From Holophagales bacterium (GTDB lineage: Bacteria; Acidobacteriota; Thermoanaerobaculia; Multivoradales; JAGPDF01), in NCBI GenBank assembly GCA_016699405.1, contig CP064972.1, forward strand, positions 2,635,501-2,699,500: DNA of 64,000 bases, written 5' to 3'. Each line of letters starts with the position of its first letter. Position 1 is the stretch's first letter. The notes under the pieces were generated by a model. That model worked only from the letters and a program-made list of their open reading frames with translations, did not search any database and was not told where the DNA came from. Of the stretch, positions 26,801-35,613 are shown in pieces. The translations under genes and the position numbers were made by a program.

Positions 26801-26958
26801 GCGACTACCAGGCACAGATCGAGCGGCTGCGCCGCCGACTGATCGACGAGGCCCTCGCCGCGGCCCACGGCCGTCCTGCCGAAGCCGCCCGGCGCCTCGG
26901 CCTGACGCGGCAGACGCTCGCCTACCTGCTGCGGCGCTACGGCATCAAGACGAGCTGA
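23830..26958 (+). CDS. Sigma-54-dependent transcriptional activator with long TPR-like N-terminal region
   Basis: The 1042-residue protein has an N-terminal ~200-residue region of unknown fold, helical repeats resembling TPRs (about 200-560), a small beta-rich linker, an AAA+ sigma-54 interaction domain and a C-terminal Fis-type HTH. Walker A GESGTGKE is at 765-772, the sigma-54-contacting GAFTGA loop is at 812-817, GGTVFLDEIGDL is Walker B, and WPGNVREL is the family signature. RRLGLTRQTLAYLLRRYG is the recognition HTH. There is no receiver domain, so the helical region probably senses a protein or ligand. The GTG at 23830 couples it to aroA; upstream in-frame sequence lies inside aroA. Confidence 0.9.
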   Translation: MIVELGHAGLGPACGRPLGDPGLSDRQRLAALFGGTALLAHLEAAGWRLAGGWGDGHVAPKGALSGLAAVAGRARDAVAPLLLDLLGRLFGREVAGRGPARRVARACAERWTVALTPLVLDVELVRLASEADFLLDVAWGEVRRALVSRRRDDRGRESLWIAGPPEARRRLLGETESYDAACALLGGPAGASLWLPAVAREASAPVLTKARELYRRGQFEQALHELAAADASSEAELLRAACHRHLGGFAASGASLRRLVAAEPRGEVLAEGLDLATVVHSNLGEPGEVDHWLRLGRAGLRGRLAPRLALAEAEAALDRGEPAAMAEHLEAARPALEAPDPAWRWHRVAAELEQSTGAPDRAAASYMQALRVGRRLALPFEAGRLWVGLGNARGELGDLAGAERALAHAARLLGRCEGPVVTTLALFNLAEVRLRRGRLLGVEQIVQASEADNVRQGHLRGWAHDQELAMRLDQVRGRVEASFVRMQRAVERLRAAGQSWRLAELHVLGARALGWLGRAEEAAALLAETTAEAIRETLEPEERPALWALAGCADRAWAEARGGPFERLWRELLDGGEPPPVAWTALQQLDPYRAARLVLDCERLAPDCAPPAWQRQARAVLHRVGANRLAERIGREDVAVWRAVERFASRPAGETEAIPQLFADAGEVSCCLEWEGRGERVTLLGGECGGEELAAPCGDGVLRLTTQRLGAAQRALFALALRDFAPPVAKTAGASPLLGESPALLSARERLQRLAAGEMPVLLLGESGTGKELAAREVHRGSARHGGPFVPVNCAALSETLIHSDLFGHSRGAFTGADRDRAGVFESARGGTVFLDEIGDLPLAVQGNLLRVLQEGEVRRLGESLPRKVDARIVAATHRDLSAMVRAGDFRADLFFRLRVATVRLPPLRERGRDVLGLAEAFLARRGPGATGTPARLSREAQAKLLAYAWPGNVRELQNVLTVARTLAGEGRIGPEHLELGSAEAAAAPAGDYQAQIERLRRRLIDEALAAAHGRPAEAARRLGLTRQTLAYLLRRYGIKTS

Positions 26959-27463
26959 GCGGCGCTGCGGCGGTCGCACCGAAGTGCGCCCGGAGCCGCT
27001 CGAGGAGCGCTTCGATCCCGCGGGCGTCGCGCTCGTCGAAGGCGGCGGGCTCGCGCGAGTCGAGGTCGAGCACGGCGACGAGGTTGCCGCCCGCGTCGCG
27101 CACCGGGACGACGAGCTCGGAGCGTGCCGAGTCATCGCAGGCGATGTGGCCGGGGAAGGCGTGAACGTCGGGGACGAGCTGGGTGCGCTCCTCGCGGGCC
27201 GCCGCGCCGCAGACGCCGCGGTCGAACGAGATCTCGAGGCAGCCGAGCGGGCCCTGGTAGGGGCCGACGCGCAGCCAGCGCGGCGCGACGACGCGGTAGA
27301 AGCCGACCCAGCTCGCCTGCGGGAGCGCCTGCTTGACCAGGCAGGCGATCGTCGCCATGGCGCAGACCGGGTCGTCGACCCCTTCGAGCACCGCGGCGAT
27401 CTCGCGGGTGAGGGCGTCGTAGTCGGGAGATCCGGCAAGCGGTCGGGAGGCGTTCGTCGTCAT
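26945..27463 (-). CDS. msrC: Free methionine-(R)-sulfoxide reductase (GAF domain)
   Basis: The 172-residue GAF-fold enzyme reduces free L-methionine-(R)-S-oxide. The three redox cysteines are present as Cys75, Cys85 and Cys109, with spacings of 10 and 24 that match E. coli Cys84/94/118. GVCGAAAREERTQLVPDV and HAFPGHIACD are diagnostic. It is convergent with the sigma-54 activator, overlapping its last 14 bp. TAGGAT lies exactly 6 nt before the ATG, implying a leaderless message. Confidence 0.94.
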   Translation of the reverse strand: MTTNASRPLAGSPDYDALTREIAAVLEGVDDPVCAMATIACLVKQALPQASWVGFYRVVAPRWLRVGPYQGPLGCLEISFDRGVCGAAAREERTQLVPDVHAFPGHIACDDSARSELVVPVRDAGGNLVAVLDLDSREPAAFDERDARGIEALLERLRAHFGATAAAPLSSS

Positions 27464-27469
27464 CCGCGG

Positions 27470-27475
27470 ATCCTA
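27470..27475 (-). promoter_or_regulatory. -10 box TAGGAT for msrC (leaderless)
   Basis: TAGGAT on the minus strand (27475-27470) is 6 nt from the msrC ATG at 27463; no Shine-Dalgarno is present. Confidence 0.5.
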
Positions 27476-27524
27476 TTCAATCTTCCGGGGCGCGGTGCCG
27501 CCGGTCGTCGCTCGGTGCGGCTGC

Positions 27525-27557
27525 TACACTGATTCCACAGCGCGGACGTTCGTCCGC
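27525..27557 (+). promoter_or_regulatory. -10 box TACACT and palindromic operator candidate before the tandem-HTH gene
   Basis: TACACT at 27525-27530 fits the window's GCTANNNT -10 pattern. A perfect inverted repeat, GCGGAC-GTTC-GTCCGC, covers 27542-27557, a few bases after the expected transcription start and 10 nt before the ATG at 27568. Its position suits autorepression by the encoded HTH protein or an RNA hairpin at the 5' end. Confidence 0.45.
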
Positions 27558-27567
27558 CGGAGATCGC

Positions 27568-28254
27568 ATGGCCAAGAAGACACGTCGTCCCCCTGCCCGC
27601 CGCCCCCGTCAGGCGCCGGAGCTTCTCACGCTCACCGACCTCGCGCGCCGCGCCGGGATCTCGCCCGCCACCGCTCATCGCTACCAGAAGGAGCACGGTG
27701 ACCTGCTCCCGTCGCGCGGCGAAGGGCGGACCCGGCGCTACCTGCCCTCGGCGGTCGAGGTGCTGCGCGGGCTCTTCACCAAGAAACGGCGCGAGCGCGG
27801 TGTCGGCGCCCCACCGCGTGGACCGCGCAAGGCCGCGGCCGGCCGGCGGCCGGGAAGCGCTCCGCGCTCGGCCCGCCAGGCGACACCCGGTCGGGTGCGT
27901 GCCAAGGCCGGTCTGCTGTCGTTGCGCAAGATCGCCCAGATGACCGGGATCGCCTACCCGACGCTGCTGCGCTACGTGGCGCGGCACGGACAGGGGATCC
28001 CGCAGCAGGGGACGGGGCGCAAGCGCCGCTTCCCACCCGAGGCCGTGCCGGTGTTCGTCGCGCTGCGCCAGCATCGCGGCCGCCTGCCGCGCGGCGAAGA
28101 GGTCGCCGCGCGCGGCCGGAAGGGCGGCGACCCGCAGCTCGTGCGCCGCTTGCAGGCGCTCGAGGAGGCGCATGCCGAGCTCACGCGCAAGCTCCGTCGC
28201 CTGCAGCGGATGCTCGATCGCCCCTGGCGGGTGACCCTCAGCCGGAGCCGTTGA
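27568..28254 (+). CDS. Putative DNA-binding protein with two MerR-like helix-turn-helix units
   Basis: The 228-residue basic protein contains two HTH-like units. The first, about residues 20-70, has LTLTDLARRAGISPATAHRY and EGRTRRYLPSAVEVL; the second, about 115-165, has LSLRKIAQMTGIAYPTLLRY and GRKRRFPPEAVPVF. Both end in the wing-like R-R-[YF]-P motif of MerR-type domains. A basic Arg/Pro/Ala linker (about 72-110) joins them, and a C-terminal coiled coil (about 195-220) would dimerise the protein. No effector domain is visible. Regulatory targets are unknown; its own palindromic leader is a candidate. The end overlaps thiL by 17 bp. Confidence 0.72.
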   Translation: MAKKTRRPPARRPRQAPELLTLTDLARRAGISPATAHRYQKEHGDLLPSRGEGRTRRYLPSAVEVLRGLFTKKRRERGVGAPPRGPRKAAAGRRPGSAPRSARQATPGRVRAKAGLLSLRKIAQMTGIAYPTLLRYVARHGQGIPQQGTGRKRRFPPEAVPVFVALRQHRGRLPRGEEVAARGRKGGDPQLVRRLQALEEAHAELTRKLRRLQRMLDRPWRVTLSRSR

Positions 28255-29260
28255 GCCGGGCCTCGGCGTCGCGCGCCGCGGCGTCGAGGTGATCCCACCC
28301 GGCCTCGGGGAGCGGCTCGATCCCGCGCGGTGTCGCGATCTCGACGACCGGGCGGGCGAGCGCGATCCCGACCGGTCGCGCGCCGAAGTGTGCCGGCGGC
28401 ACCGTCCGCGACGGCAGCGAAAAAAGCAGCACGTAGTCCTCGCCGCCGCCGAGCGCGGCGGCGAGCGGATCGATCCCCAGCTGCTCGAGCAGTCGTCCCG
28501 TGGCACGCTCCGGAAGCAGGGCGGCAGAATCGAGGCGGGCGCCGACGCCGCTCGCACGACAGAGCCGGTGGAGATCGCGCGAGAGACCGTCGGAGACGTC
28601 GAGCCCGCCGCCGTCGCGGCGCCTGGCGAGCCATGCGCCGAGGTCGAGCTGCGGGCTCGGCAGCAGATGCCGGCGCACCGCGCGGCGGGCCGCTGCGGCG
28701 AGCGCCGGCGGCAGGCCGAGGGGCGCCGGGAGGACCGCTCGACCTCGCTCCCAACCGGCGCCGCGCCGCACCAGCTCGCGACCGGCGAGCGACTCGCCGA
28801 CCGTTCCGCCGAGCCAGAGTCGATGGCCGGCCCGTACGCCGTCGCGCCGCACCCAGCGACCGCCGGAGCGACGCTTGCCGAGCAGCGTGAGCGAGCTCGA
28901 CAAGCGGGGTGCCGAGGCGAGATCGCCGCCGGCGAGCTCGACGCCGAAGCGCGAGAGCTCGCCGAGCAGCGCGGCGAGGAAGCGCCGATGGGGAAATCCG
29001 GCCGGCGCGGCGAGAGCGAGGAAGGCCAGCCAAGGCTCCGCGCCGCTCGCCGCGAGATCGGAGAGGTTCACCGCGGCGAGCCGCCGCGCCACGACGTCGG
29101 GCGGCACGTGCGGGAGGAAGTGGACCCCTTCGATCTGATGGTCGAGCGTCACGGCGATCCCGCCGCCTTCGTCGAGAAAGGCGACGTCGTCGCCGAGCCG
29201 ATGCCCCGGGCCGAGCCGGCGTTGCAGCCAGCCGAGCAGCCGATCCTCGGCGCCGCTCAC
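28238..29260 (-). CDS. thiL: Thiamine-monophosphate kinase
   Basis: The 340-residue enzyme phosphorylates thiamine phosphate to the diphosphate cofactor. The AIR-synthase-like fold is marked by LGDDVAFL near 22, VTLDHQIEGVHF, NLSDLAASGAEP, and GLDVSDGLSRDL and LGGGEDYVLLF in the ATP-binding C-terminal half. The usual TTD of the first metal motif is TLD here, keeping the Asp. The GTG at 29260 overlaps the lon stop codon (GTGA), so it is translationally coupled to lon. Confidence 0.92.
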   Translation of the reverse strand: MSGAEDRLLGWLQRRLGPGHRLGDDVAFLDEGGGIAVTLDHQIEGVHFLPHVPPDVVARRLAAVNLSDLAASGAEPWLAFLALAAPAGFPHRRFLAALLGELSRFGVELAGGDLASAPRLSSSLTLLGKRRSGGRWVRRDGVRAGHRLWLGGTVGESLAGRELVRRGAGWERGRAVLPAPLGLPPALAAAARRAVRRHLLPSPQLDLGAWLARRRDGGGLDVSDGLSRDLHRLCRASGVGARLDSAALLPERATGRLLEQLGIDPLAAALGGGEDYVLLFSLPSRTVPPAHFGARPVGIALARPVVEIATPRGIEPLPEAGWDHLDAAARDAEARLNGSG

Positions 29261-31683
29261 GACCGGCTCGCGCGCGGGGCGCGCGCGGTGGCTCGCCGCG
29301 CACGCTTCGGCCCGCCGGAGCGGCCGGGCTCCGGCGCGGCGGTGTCGACGAGCGCGAGCGGCGGCACCTCGCCGAACGTGGTGACGAAGACGAGCTCGAG
29401 GCCGCGGCGCTGGGCGAGCGGAATCTCCTCGGCGTCGCGCCGGTTCGCCGCGGGCAGCACGACGGTGGTGGCCCCGGCGGCGCGCGCGGCGAGGACCTTT
29501 TCGCGGATGCCGCCGACCGGCAGCAGGTCGCCGCGCAGCGTGACTTCGCCGGTCATCGCCAGGCGGCGCCGCACCGGCCGCCCGGTGGCCAGCGAGAGCA
29601 GCGCGATGCCGAGCGTCAGGCCGGCCGACGGACCGTCTTTCGGCGTGCCTCCGCCGGGGACGTGGACGTGCAGGTCGTGGCGGGCGAAGAACTCGGCACA
29701 TCCCGGTCGACCGGCGGTCATCGCGCGCACGTGGGTGAGCGCCGCCTGGGCCGACTCGCGCATCACCTCGCCGAGCTGTCCGGTGAGCTGGAGCTTCCCT
29801 TCGCCCGGCGCGGCCAGCGCCTCGACGAAGAGGAGCTCGCCGCCGGCAGCGGTCCAGGCCAGCCCGGCCGCGACGCCGACGCGGTCTTCGGGCAGCACCG
29901 CCTCGTGCGGGAACGGCGGTGGCCCGAGCGGCTCGGCGAGGCCTTCCGGGGCCAGCCGTCCGAACGTCGGGCGACCTTCGACCTTCGCCCGGGCGGTCTT
30001 GCGGCAGAGCGCGGCGATGCGGCGGCCGAGCTCGCGCACGCCGGCCTCGCGCGTGTAGTCGGCGGCGAGGGCGCGCAGCGTCGGCCGCGTCAGGGTGAGG
30101 TCGCGCGCCGTCAGGCCGTGGCGCGAGAGCTCCTGCGGCACGAGGTGCCGTGCGGCGATCGTCACCTTCTCCTCCAGCGCGTAGCCGGGCAGGCGCAGCA
30201 GCTCCATGCGGTCGAGGAAGGCCGGGTGGATCGGGTCGACGACGTTCGCGGTGGAGAGGAAGAGGACGCGCGAGAGGTCGTACGGCACGCCGAGGTAATG
30301 GTCGCGGAAGGTGCCGTTCTGCTCCGGGTCGAGCGCTTCGAGCAGGGCGGCCGTCGGGTCGCCGCGCAGGTCGGCGCCGACCTTGTCGATCTCGTCGAGC
30401 ATGAAGACCGGATTCGACGTGCCGGCCTGGCTCAACCCCTGGAGGATCCGGCCTGGCATCGCCCCGACGTAGGTGCGGCGGTGACCGCGGATCTCCGCCT
30501 CGTCGCGCACCCCGCCGAGCGACAGGCGGACGAAGCGGCGCCCGAGGGCGCGCGCCACCGAGCGGCCGATCGAGGTCTTGCCGACTCCGGGCGGACCGAC
30601 CAGGCAGAGGATCGGTCCGTGCGCCTCCGGGTTGAGCCGGCGCACGGCGAGGAACTCGACGAGCCGCTCCTTGACCTTGTCGAGGTCGAAGTGGTCCTCG
30701 TCGAGAACGCGGCGGGCGCGTGCGAGGTCGAGGTCGTCGGCGCTCGCCGTCGACCAGGGGAGGCCGGTGAGCCAGTCGAGGTAGGTCCGCACCACCGAGG
30801 TCTCGGCGCTGTCGGGCTGGCCGCGCTCGAGCCGGCGGATCTGCCGCTCGAGCTCCTCGCGGGCCTCGCCGCTCATCCCCTTCTGCTCGGCGGCGCGGCG
30901 GTAGGCGGCCACCTCTTCGGCGACGTCTTCGCCCTCGCCGAGCTCCTTCTGGATCGCCCGGATCTGGTGGCGCAGCAGGAACTCGCGGTGTCCGCGGTCG
31001 GCCTCGCCGCGCGCACGGTCGGCCATCTCCTGCTGCAGCGCGAGCTCGCGGAGCTCGGCGTCGAGCTGGGCGCCGACCCGTTCGAGCCGGACGGCGGGGT
31101 CGACCGTCTCGACCAGGCTCTGGGCGACCTCGCGCGACAGGTCGAGGTTGCTCGCCACGAGGTCGGCGAGGCGCCCCGGCTCCTCGACCGCGACGGCGAT
31201 GGCGAGGACCTCCGGGGAGATCGGCTTGCCCAGCGAGGCGAGCTTCTCGAGCCCTTCGCGCAGATGGCGGACGAGCGCCCGCGTCGCCACGGTGGGGCGG
31301 CGCAGGCGGGCCTCGGGGAGGATCTCGAGGCGTGCCCGCAGGGCGTTGCCGCCGCCGACGAAGCGCGTGGCGCGCGCCCGGGCCTGCCCTTGCACGAGCA
31401 GGCGCAGGCGTCCGTCCGGCAGCTTGAGCAGCCGATGGATGACGGCGACGACGCCGACGCGCTCGAGCTGCTTGTCGCCCGGGTCGTCGACGGTCGGGTC
31501 GCGGACGCCGAGCAGCAGCAGTCGCCGCTCGCCGGAGAGCGCTTCGTCGACCGCCGCCACCTGCCGGTCGCCGAGGACGGTGAGCGGTGCGGTGATGAAC
31601 GGCAGCACCGGTCCGTCGCGCAGCGGCAGGACCGGAAGCACCTGGGGCAGCGCGGCAGGGCCGCCAGCGGAACGGACGCTCAT
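29257..31683 (-). CDS. lon: ATP-dependent protease Lon
   Basis: The 808-residue protease degrades misfolded and regulatory proteins in the cytoplasm. It has an N-terminal Lon substrate domain (LPVLPLRDGPVLPF), a helical linker, AAA+ module (GPPGVGKTS, then VFMLDEIDK) and the proteolytic domain. The catalytic dyad is Ser686 in PKDGPSAGLTL and Lys729 in GIREKVLAA, 43 residues apart as in E. coli (679/722). A basic Arg/Lys/Ala tail ends the protein. The ATG overlaps the nrdR stop (ATGA); order nrdR-lon-thiL. Confidence 0.97.
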   Translation of the reverse strand: MSVRSAGGPAALPQVLPVLPLRDGPVLPFITAPLTVLGDRQVAAVDEALSGERRLLLLGVRDPTVDDPGDKQLERVGVVAVIHRLLKLPDGRLRLLVQGQARARATRFVGGGNALRARLEILPEARLRRPTVATRALVRHLREGLEKLASLGKPISPEVLAIAVAVEEPGRLADLVASNLDLSREVAQSLVETVDPAVRLERVGAQLDAELRELALQQEMADRARGEADRGHREFLLRHQIRAIQKELGEGEDVAEEVAAYRRAAEQKGMSGEAREELERQIRRLERGQPDSAETSVVRTYLDWLTGLPWSTASADDLDLARARRVLDEDHFDLDKVKERLVEFLAVRRLNPEAHGPILCLVGPPGVGKTSIGRSVARALGRRFVRLSLGGVRDEAEIRGHRRTYVGAMPGRILQGLSQAGTSNPVFMLDEIDKVGADLRGDPTAALLEALDPEQNGTFRDHYLGVPYDLSRVLFLSTANVVDPIHPAFLDRMELLRLPGYALEEKVTIAARHLVPQELSRHGLTARDLTLTRPTLRALAADYTREAGVRELGRRIAALCRKTARAKVEGRPTFGRLAPEGLAEPLGPPPFPHEAVLPEDRVGVAAGLAWTAAGGELLFVEALAAPGEGKLQLTGQLGEVMRESAQAALTHVRAMTAGRPGCAEFFARHDLHVHVPGGGTPKDGPSAGLTLGIALLSLATGRPVRRRLAMTGEVTLRGDLLPVGGIREKVLAARAAGATTVVLPAANRRDAEEIPLAQRRGLELVFVTTFGEVPPLALVDTAAPEPGRSGGPKRARRATARAPRASRS

Positions 31684-32138
31684 CCGGGCTTGCGGAGCAG
31701 CGACTGCAGCTCGTCCATGAAGGCGTCGATGTCCTGGAAGCGGCGATAGACCGAAGCGAAGCGCACGTACGCCACCTGGTCGAGGTCGCGCAGGCGACCC
31801 ATCACGTGGGCGCCGATGTCGAACGTGGTGATCTCGCGCTCTTCGCGCTCGGCGAGCATCGTCTCGACCTCCTCGACGATCTCCTCGAGCTTGCGGACGG
31901 GGACCGGTCGCTTGCCGCAAGCCTTGAGCAGACCGTCCATCAGCTTGCGGCGGTTGAACTCCTCGCGACTGCCGTCGCGCTTGACGACCATGAGCGGGAT
32001 CTCCTCGACCCGCTCGTAGGAGGTGAAACGGCGCTCGCAGGCGAGGCATTCGCGGCGCCGCCGGATGGCGTCGCCGTCGCGGCTCTCGCGCGAGTCGACC
32101 ACGCGGTCCTCGGTGCTGCCGCAGAAGGGGCAGCGCAT
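31680..32138 (-). CDS. nrdR: Transcriptional repressor NrdR
   Basis: The 152-residue regulator represses ribonucleotide reductase genes by sensing (d)ATP. The N-terminal zinc ribbon has Cys3, Cys6, Cys31 and Cys34 (MRCPFC and CLAC); VVDSRESRDGDAIRRRREC is typical. An ATP-cone domain covers about residues 47-140 (VVKRDGSREEFNRRKL). Length is standard. No nrd gene lies in the window. It begins 13 bp after the MglA-like gene's stop, so the promoter at 33.4 kb may drive all four genes. Confidence 0.97.
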   Translation of the reverse strand: MRCPFCGSTEDRVVDSRESRDGDAIRRRRECLACERRFTSYERVEEIPLMVVKRDGSREEFNRRKLMDGLLKACGKRPVPVRKLEEIVEEVETMLAEREEREITTFDIGAHVMGRLRDLDQVAYVRFASVYRRFQDIDAFMDELQSLLRKPG

Positions 32139-32151
32139 CCGGGGTTTCCCG

Positions 32152-33423
<1,272 letters not shown>

Positions 33424-33453
33424 CTCTAAAGTCCCCGGACGATTGGGGATAAG

Positions 33454-33482
33454 AAGCTAGCACCCGCCTCGGGGCCGGTCAA
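33454..33482 (-). promoter_or_regulatory. Sigma-70-type promoter of the MglA-like/nrdR/lon/thiL operon
   Basis: On the minus strand TTGACC (33482-33477) is separated by exactly 17 bp from TAGCTT (33459-33454). The -35 overlaps the stop codon of the upstream DUF2520 gene. About 30 nt remain to the ATG at 33423. Confidence 0.6.
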
Positions 33483-34360
33483 GGAAGATCGGACTCTGCC
33501 AGCCAGGCGGCGAGCGTTGCCGTGGCCTCGTCGTGGGGATCGAGACGCCGGCGCTGGCGCACGGCTTCACAGGCGAGCTCGCGGAGCAGGGCGAGGCGCT
33601 CGGGCGCGAGCCGTGCCGCTGCGGCGAAGTGGCGGGCCACGGTCTCCACCTCCCCGCGCCGCCAGGGGCCGGTGATCGCCTCGGCGGGGTCCGCCGAGTG
33701 GGAGGCGGCCTCGAGCGCTCCCCTCGACAGGGCGGCGAAGCCCGGGGCGAGGTCGGCGGAGAGCCCGCCGCGCGCGACGAGCTCGGCGGCCAGGGCGAGG
33801 AGGGTGACGATGCCGCCGGCCGAAAGGACCGCGGCAAGATGGTAGACGGCGCGGAGCGACTCCGGCACGACGACCGCGCGTGCGCCCCAGGCGAGCGCCA
33901 GTCGCTCGGCCAGCTGTCGGGCGGCGAGGTCGCCGTCGACGGCGAGAACGAGCTCTCGCGGCGGCGCGTCGACCGCCGCAGGAAAGGGGAAGAGCGGATG
34001 GAGCGAGCCGGTGGCGGTGCCGCGGGCGGCGAGCGGCGCGAGCGCCGAGGCGCCGCGGCTGCCGCAGGTGTGGAGCGCCACCGCGGCCTGCGGCGCGGCG
34101 CCGAGCACCCCGGCGACCTCGTCGAGCGCCGTGTCGCGCACCGCGACGAGGAGCAGCGACTCGCCGGCCGTGTCGAGGCGATCGAGCGGCACGGACCGGC
34201 CGCCGAGCGCGCTGGCGAGCGCGCCGCTCGCCGCCGGACCGCGACCGGCGACCGACACCAGCGTCGCGTCGTGCCGCGTCAGCCAGCGGGCCAGGCTGGA
34301 GCCGACCCGTCCCGGGCCGACGAGGGAGAAGCGCAGCTCGCGCAGCGATCGGGTCGACAT
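33479..34360 (-). CDS. Rossmann-fold protein with DUF2520 domain
   Basis: The 293-residue protein has an N-terminal NAD(P)-binding Rossmann unit (FSLVGPGRVGSSLARWL) and a C-terminal helical DUF2520 domain; the joining segment GSLHPLFPF is the family hallmark. It is related to ProC/F420-dependent reductases, but no substrate is established. It is often found near pantothenate genes in other genomes; here it stands alone between the MglA-like operon and the divergent hrcA operon. Confidence 0.83.
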   Translation of the reverse strand: MSTRSLRELRFSLVGPGRVGSSLARWLTRHDATLVSVAGRGPAASGALASALGGRSVPLDRLDTAGESLLLVAVRDTALDEVAGVLGAAPQAAVALHTCGSRGASALAPLAARGTATGSLHPLFPFPAAVDAPPRELVLAVDGDLAARQLAERLALAWGARAVVVPESLRAVYHLAAVLSAGGIVTLLALAAELVARGGLSADLAPGFAALSRGALEAASHSADPAEAITGPWRRGEVETVARHFAAAARLAPERLALLRELACEAVRQRRRLDPHDEATATLAAWLAESDLP

Positions 34361-34439
34361 CGGGGCGCTACGCTACGGCCGCGACGCCTCCGACGCAACC
34401 GCGGTCTCGGCGAACCCCTGTAATCTCAAGATCTTCGCT

Positions 34440-34469
34440 TTGACCCGCCGGTGCGCGGGCCGATACAAT
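34440..34469 (+). promoter_or_regulatory. Sigma-70-type promoter of the hrcA-grpE-dnaK-dnaJ operon
   Basis: TTGACC (34440-34445), an 18-bp spacer and TACAAT (34464-34469) precede hrcA. No CIRCE inverted repeat (TTAGCACTC-N9-GAGTGCTAA) is seen in the 170 bp upstream, so HrcA must act on another operator or elsewhere. The leader to the hrcA ATG at 34533 is about 57 nt. Confidence 0.65.
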
Positions 34470-34532
34470 GGTCGAAACGACGGGGGCCGGGACGTGGCAG
34501 GGTCGCGCCGGGGGCTCCGTGTCGGCGACGCC

Positions 34533-35588
34533 ATGCCCGAACGCCTCAGCGCCCAGCCGCTCAATCCGCGGGATCGCGAGATCCTGAAGGACATCGTGCA
34601 GACCTACATCCTCTCCGGCGAGCCGGTCAGCTCGCGGGCGGTGGCCAAGCACGAGCGGCACGGCCTGTCGGCGGCGAGCATTCGCAACGTCATGGCCGAC
34701 CTCGAGGAGCTCGGGCTGCTCGAGCAGCCCCACACCTCGGCCGGGCGCGTGCCGAGCAGCGCCGGGTACCACCTGTACATCGAAAGCCTGATGGACAATC
34801 GCGAGGTCTCCGCCGAGGAGCGCCAGGTCATCGACTCGACGCTCGCCGCCGAGGGGGACGCCGAGAGCCTGGTGGGTGCGGCGCCGCTGCTGCTCTCGCG
34901 ACTCTCGGCGCAGGTCGGCATGGTGGTGACCCCGGCGCTCGGCGACACGCGGCTCAAGGCCGTCGACTTCGTCGCCCTCTCCGGGCGCAAGGTGCTCTGC
35001 ATCGTCGTCTCCGCCGGCGGCTTCGTCGAGAGCAAGCTGATCGAGACCGACGAGTTGCTGAGCCGCGAACGGCTGGTCGAGATCTCGAACTACCTGACCG
35101 AGAGCTTCGGCGGCAAGACGCTGCGCGAGGTGCGCGAGCGCCTCCTGGCGATGATGGCCGAGCAGCGGCAGCAGGTCGACCAGCTGCTGGGCAACGCGAT
35201 CACGCTCGCCGAACGCGGTCTCGCCACGGCCCACGGCCGCGAGGTGCTCGTCCAGGGGACCTCGACGGTGCTCGCGCACCCGGAGCTCTCGAGCCTCGAT
35301 CGCGTGCGGCGGATGCTCGACCTCTTCGCCGACCGCGAGCGGCTCGTCGCGCTGCTCGGGCAGTGCATCGAAGGCAAGGGCGTCCGCGTGGTCATCGGTG
35401 CGGAGAGCGACCTGACCTCCGACCTGGGGTTCTCGCTCATCGCGCGGCCGTTCCAGGCCGCCGGGGGCGCCGAGGGGACCCTCGCCGTCTTCGGCCCGTC
35501 GCGCATGGAGTACGGGCGGGTGATCCCGCTCGTCGAATACCTCGGCGAGCGCCTCAGCCAGGCGCTCGAAGAGAGCCGGACCTTCTGA
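34533..35588 (+). CDS. hrcA: Heat-inducible transcription repressor HrcA
   Basis: The 351-residue repressor has an N-terminal winged HTH (PLNPRDREILKDIVQTYI, then GLSAASIRNVMADLEELGLL and SAGRVPSSAGY) and a GAF-like dimerisation core (about 110-340). It normally binds CIRCE with GroE as co-chaperone. None of the window shows a CIRCE element. A GTG at 34494 in the same frame is an alternative start, giving 13 more residues. It heads the chaperone operon; grpE follows after 25 bp. Confidence 0.95.
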   Translation: MPERLSAQPLNPRDREILKDIVQTYILSGEPVSSRAVAKHERHGLSAASIRNVMADLEELGLLEQPHTSAGRVPSSAGYHLYIESLMDNREVSAEERQVIDSTLAAEGDAESLVGAAPLLLSRLSAQVGMVVTPALGDTRLKAVDFVALSGRKVLCIVVSAGGFVESKLIETDELLSRERLVEISNYLTESFGGKTLREVRERLLAMMAEQRQQVDQLLGNAITLAERGLATAHGREVLVQGTSTVLAHPELSSLDRVRRMLDLFADRERLVALLGQCIEGKGVRVVIGAESDLTSDLGFSLIARPFQAAGGAEGTLAVFGPSRMEYGRVIPLVEYLGERLSQALEESRTF

Positions 35589-35613
35589 CGCCGCGCCAGC
35601 GGACGGGGAAACG

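Noticed and set aside
23527..27438. 1303-codon open frame on the minus strand across aroA and the sigma-54 activator
   Set aside because: It is antisense to two clear genes and overlaps msrC in another frame; long antisense frames are common at 70% GC.
34380..34532. CIRCE operator before hrcA
   Set aside because: Neither arm of the consensus repeat is found in the intergenic region.
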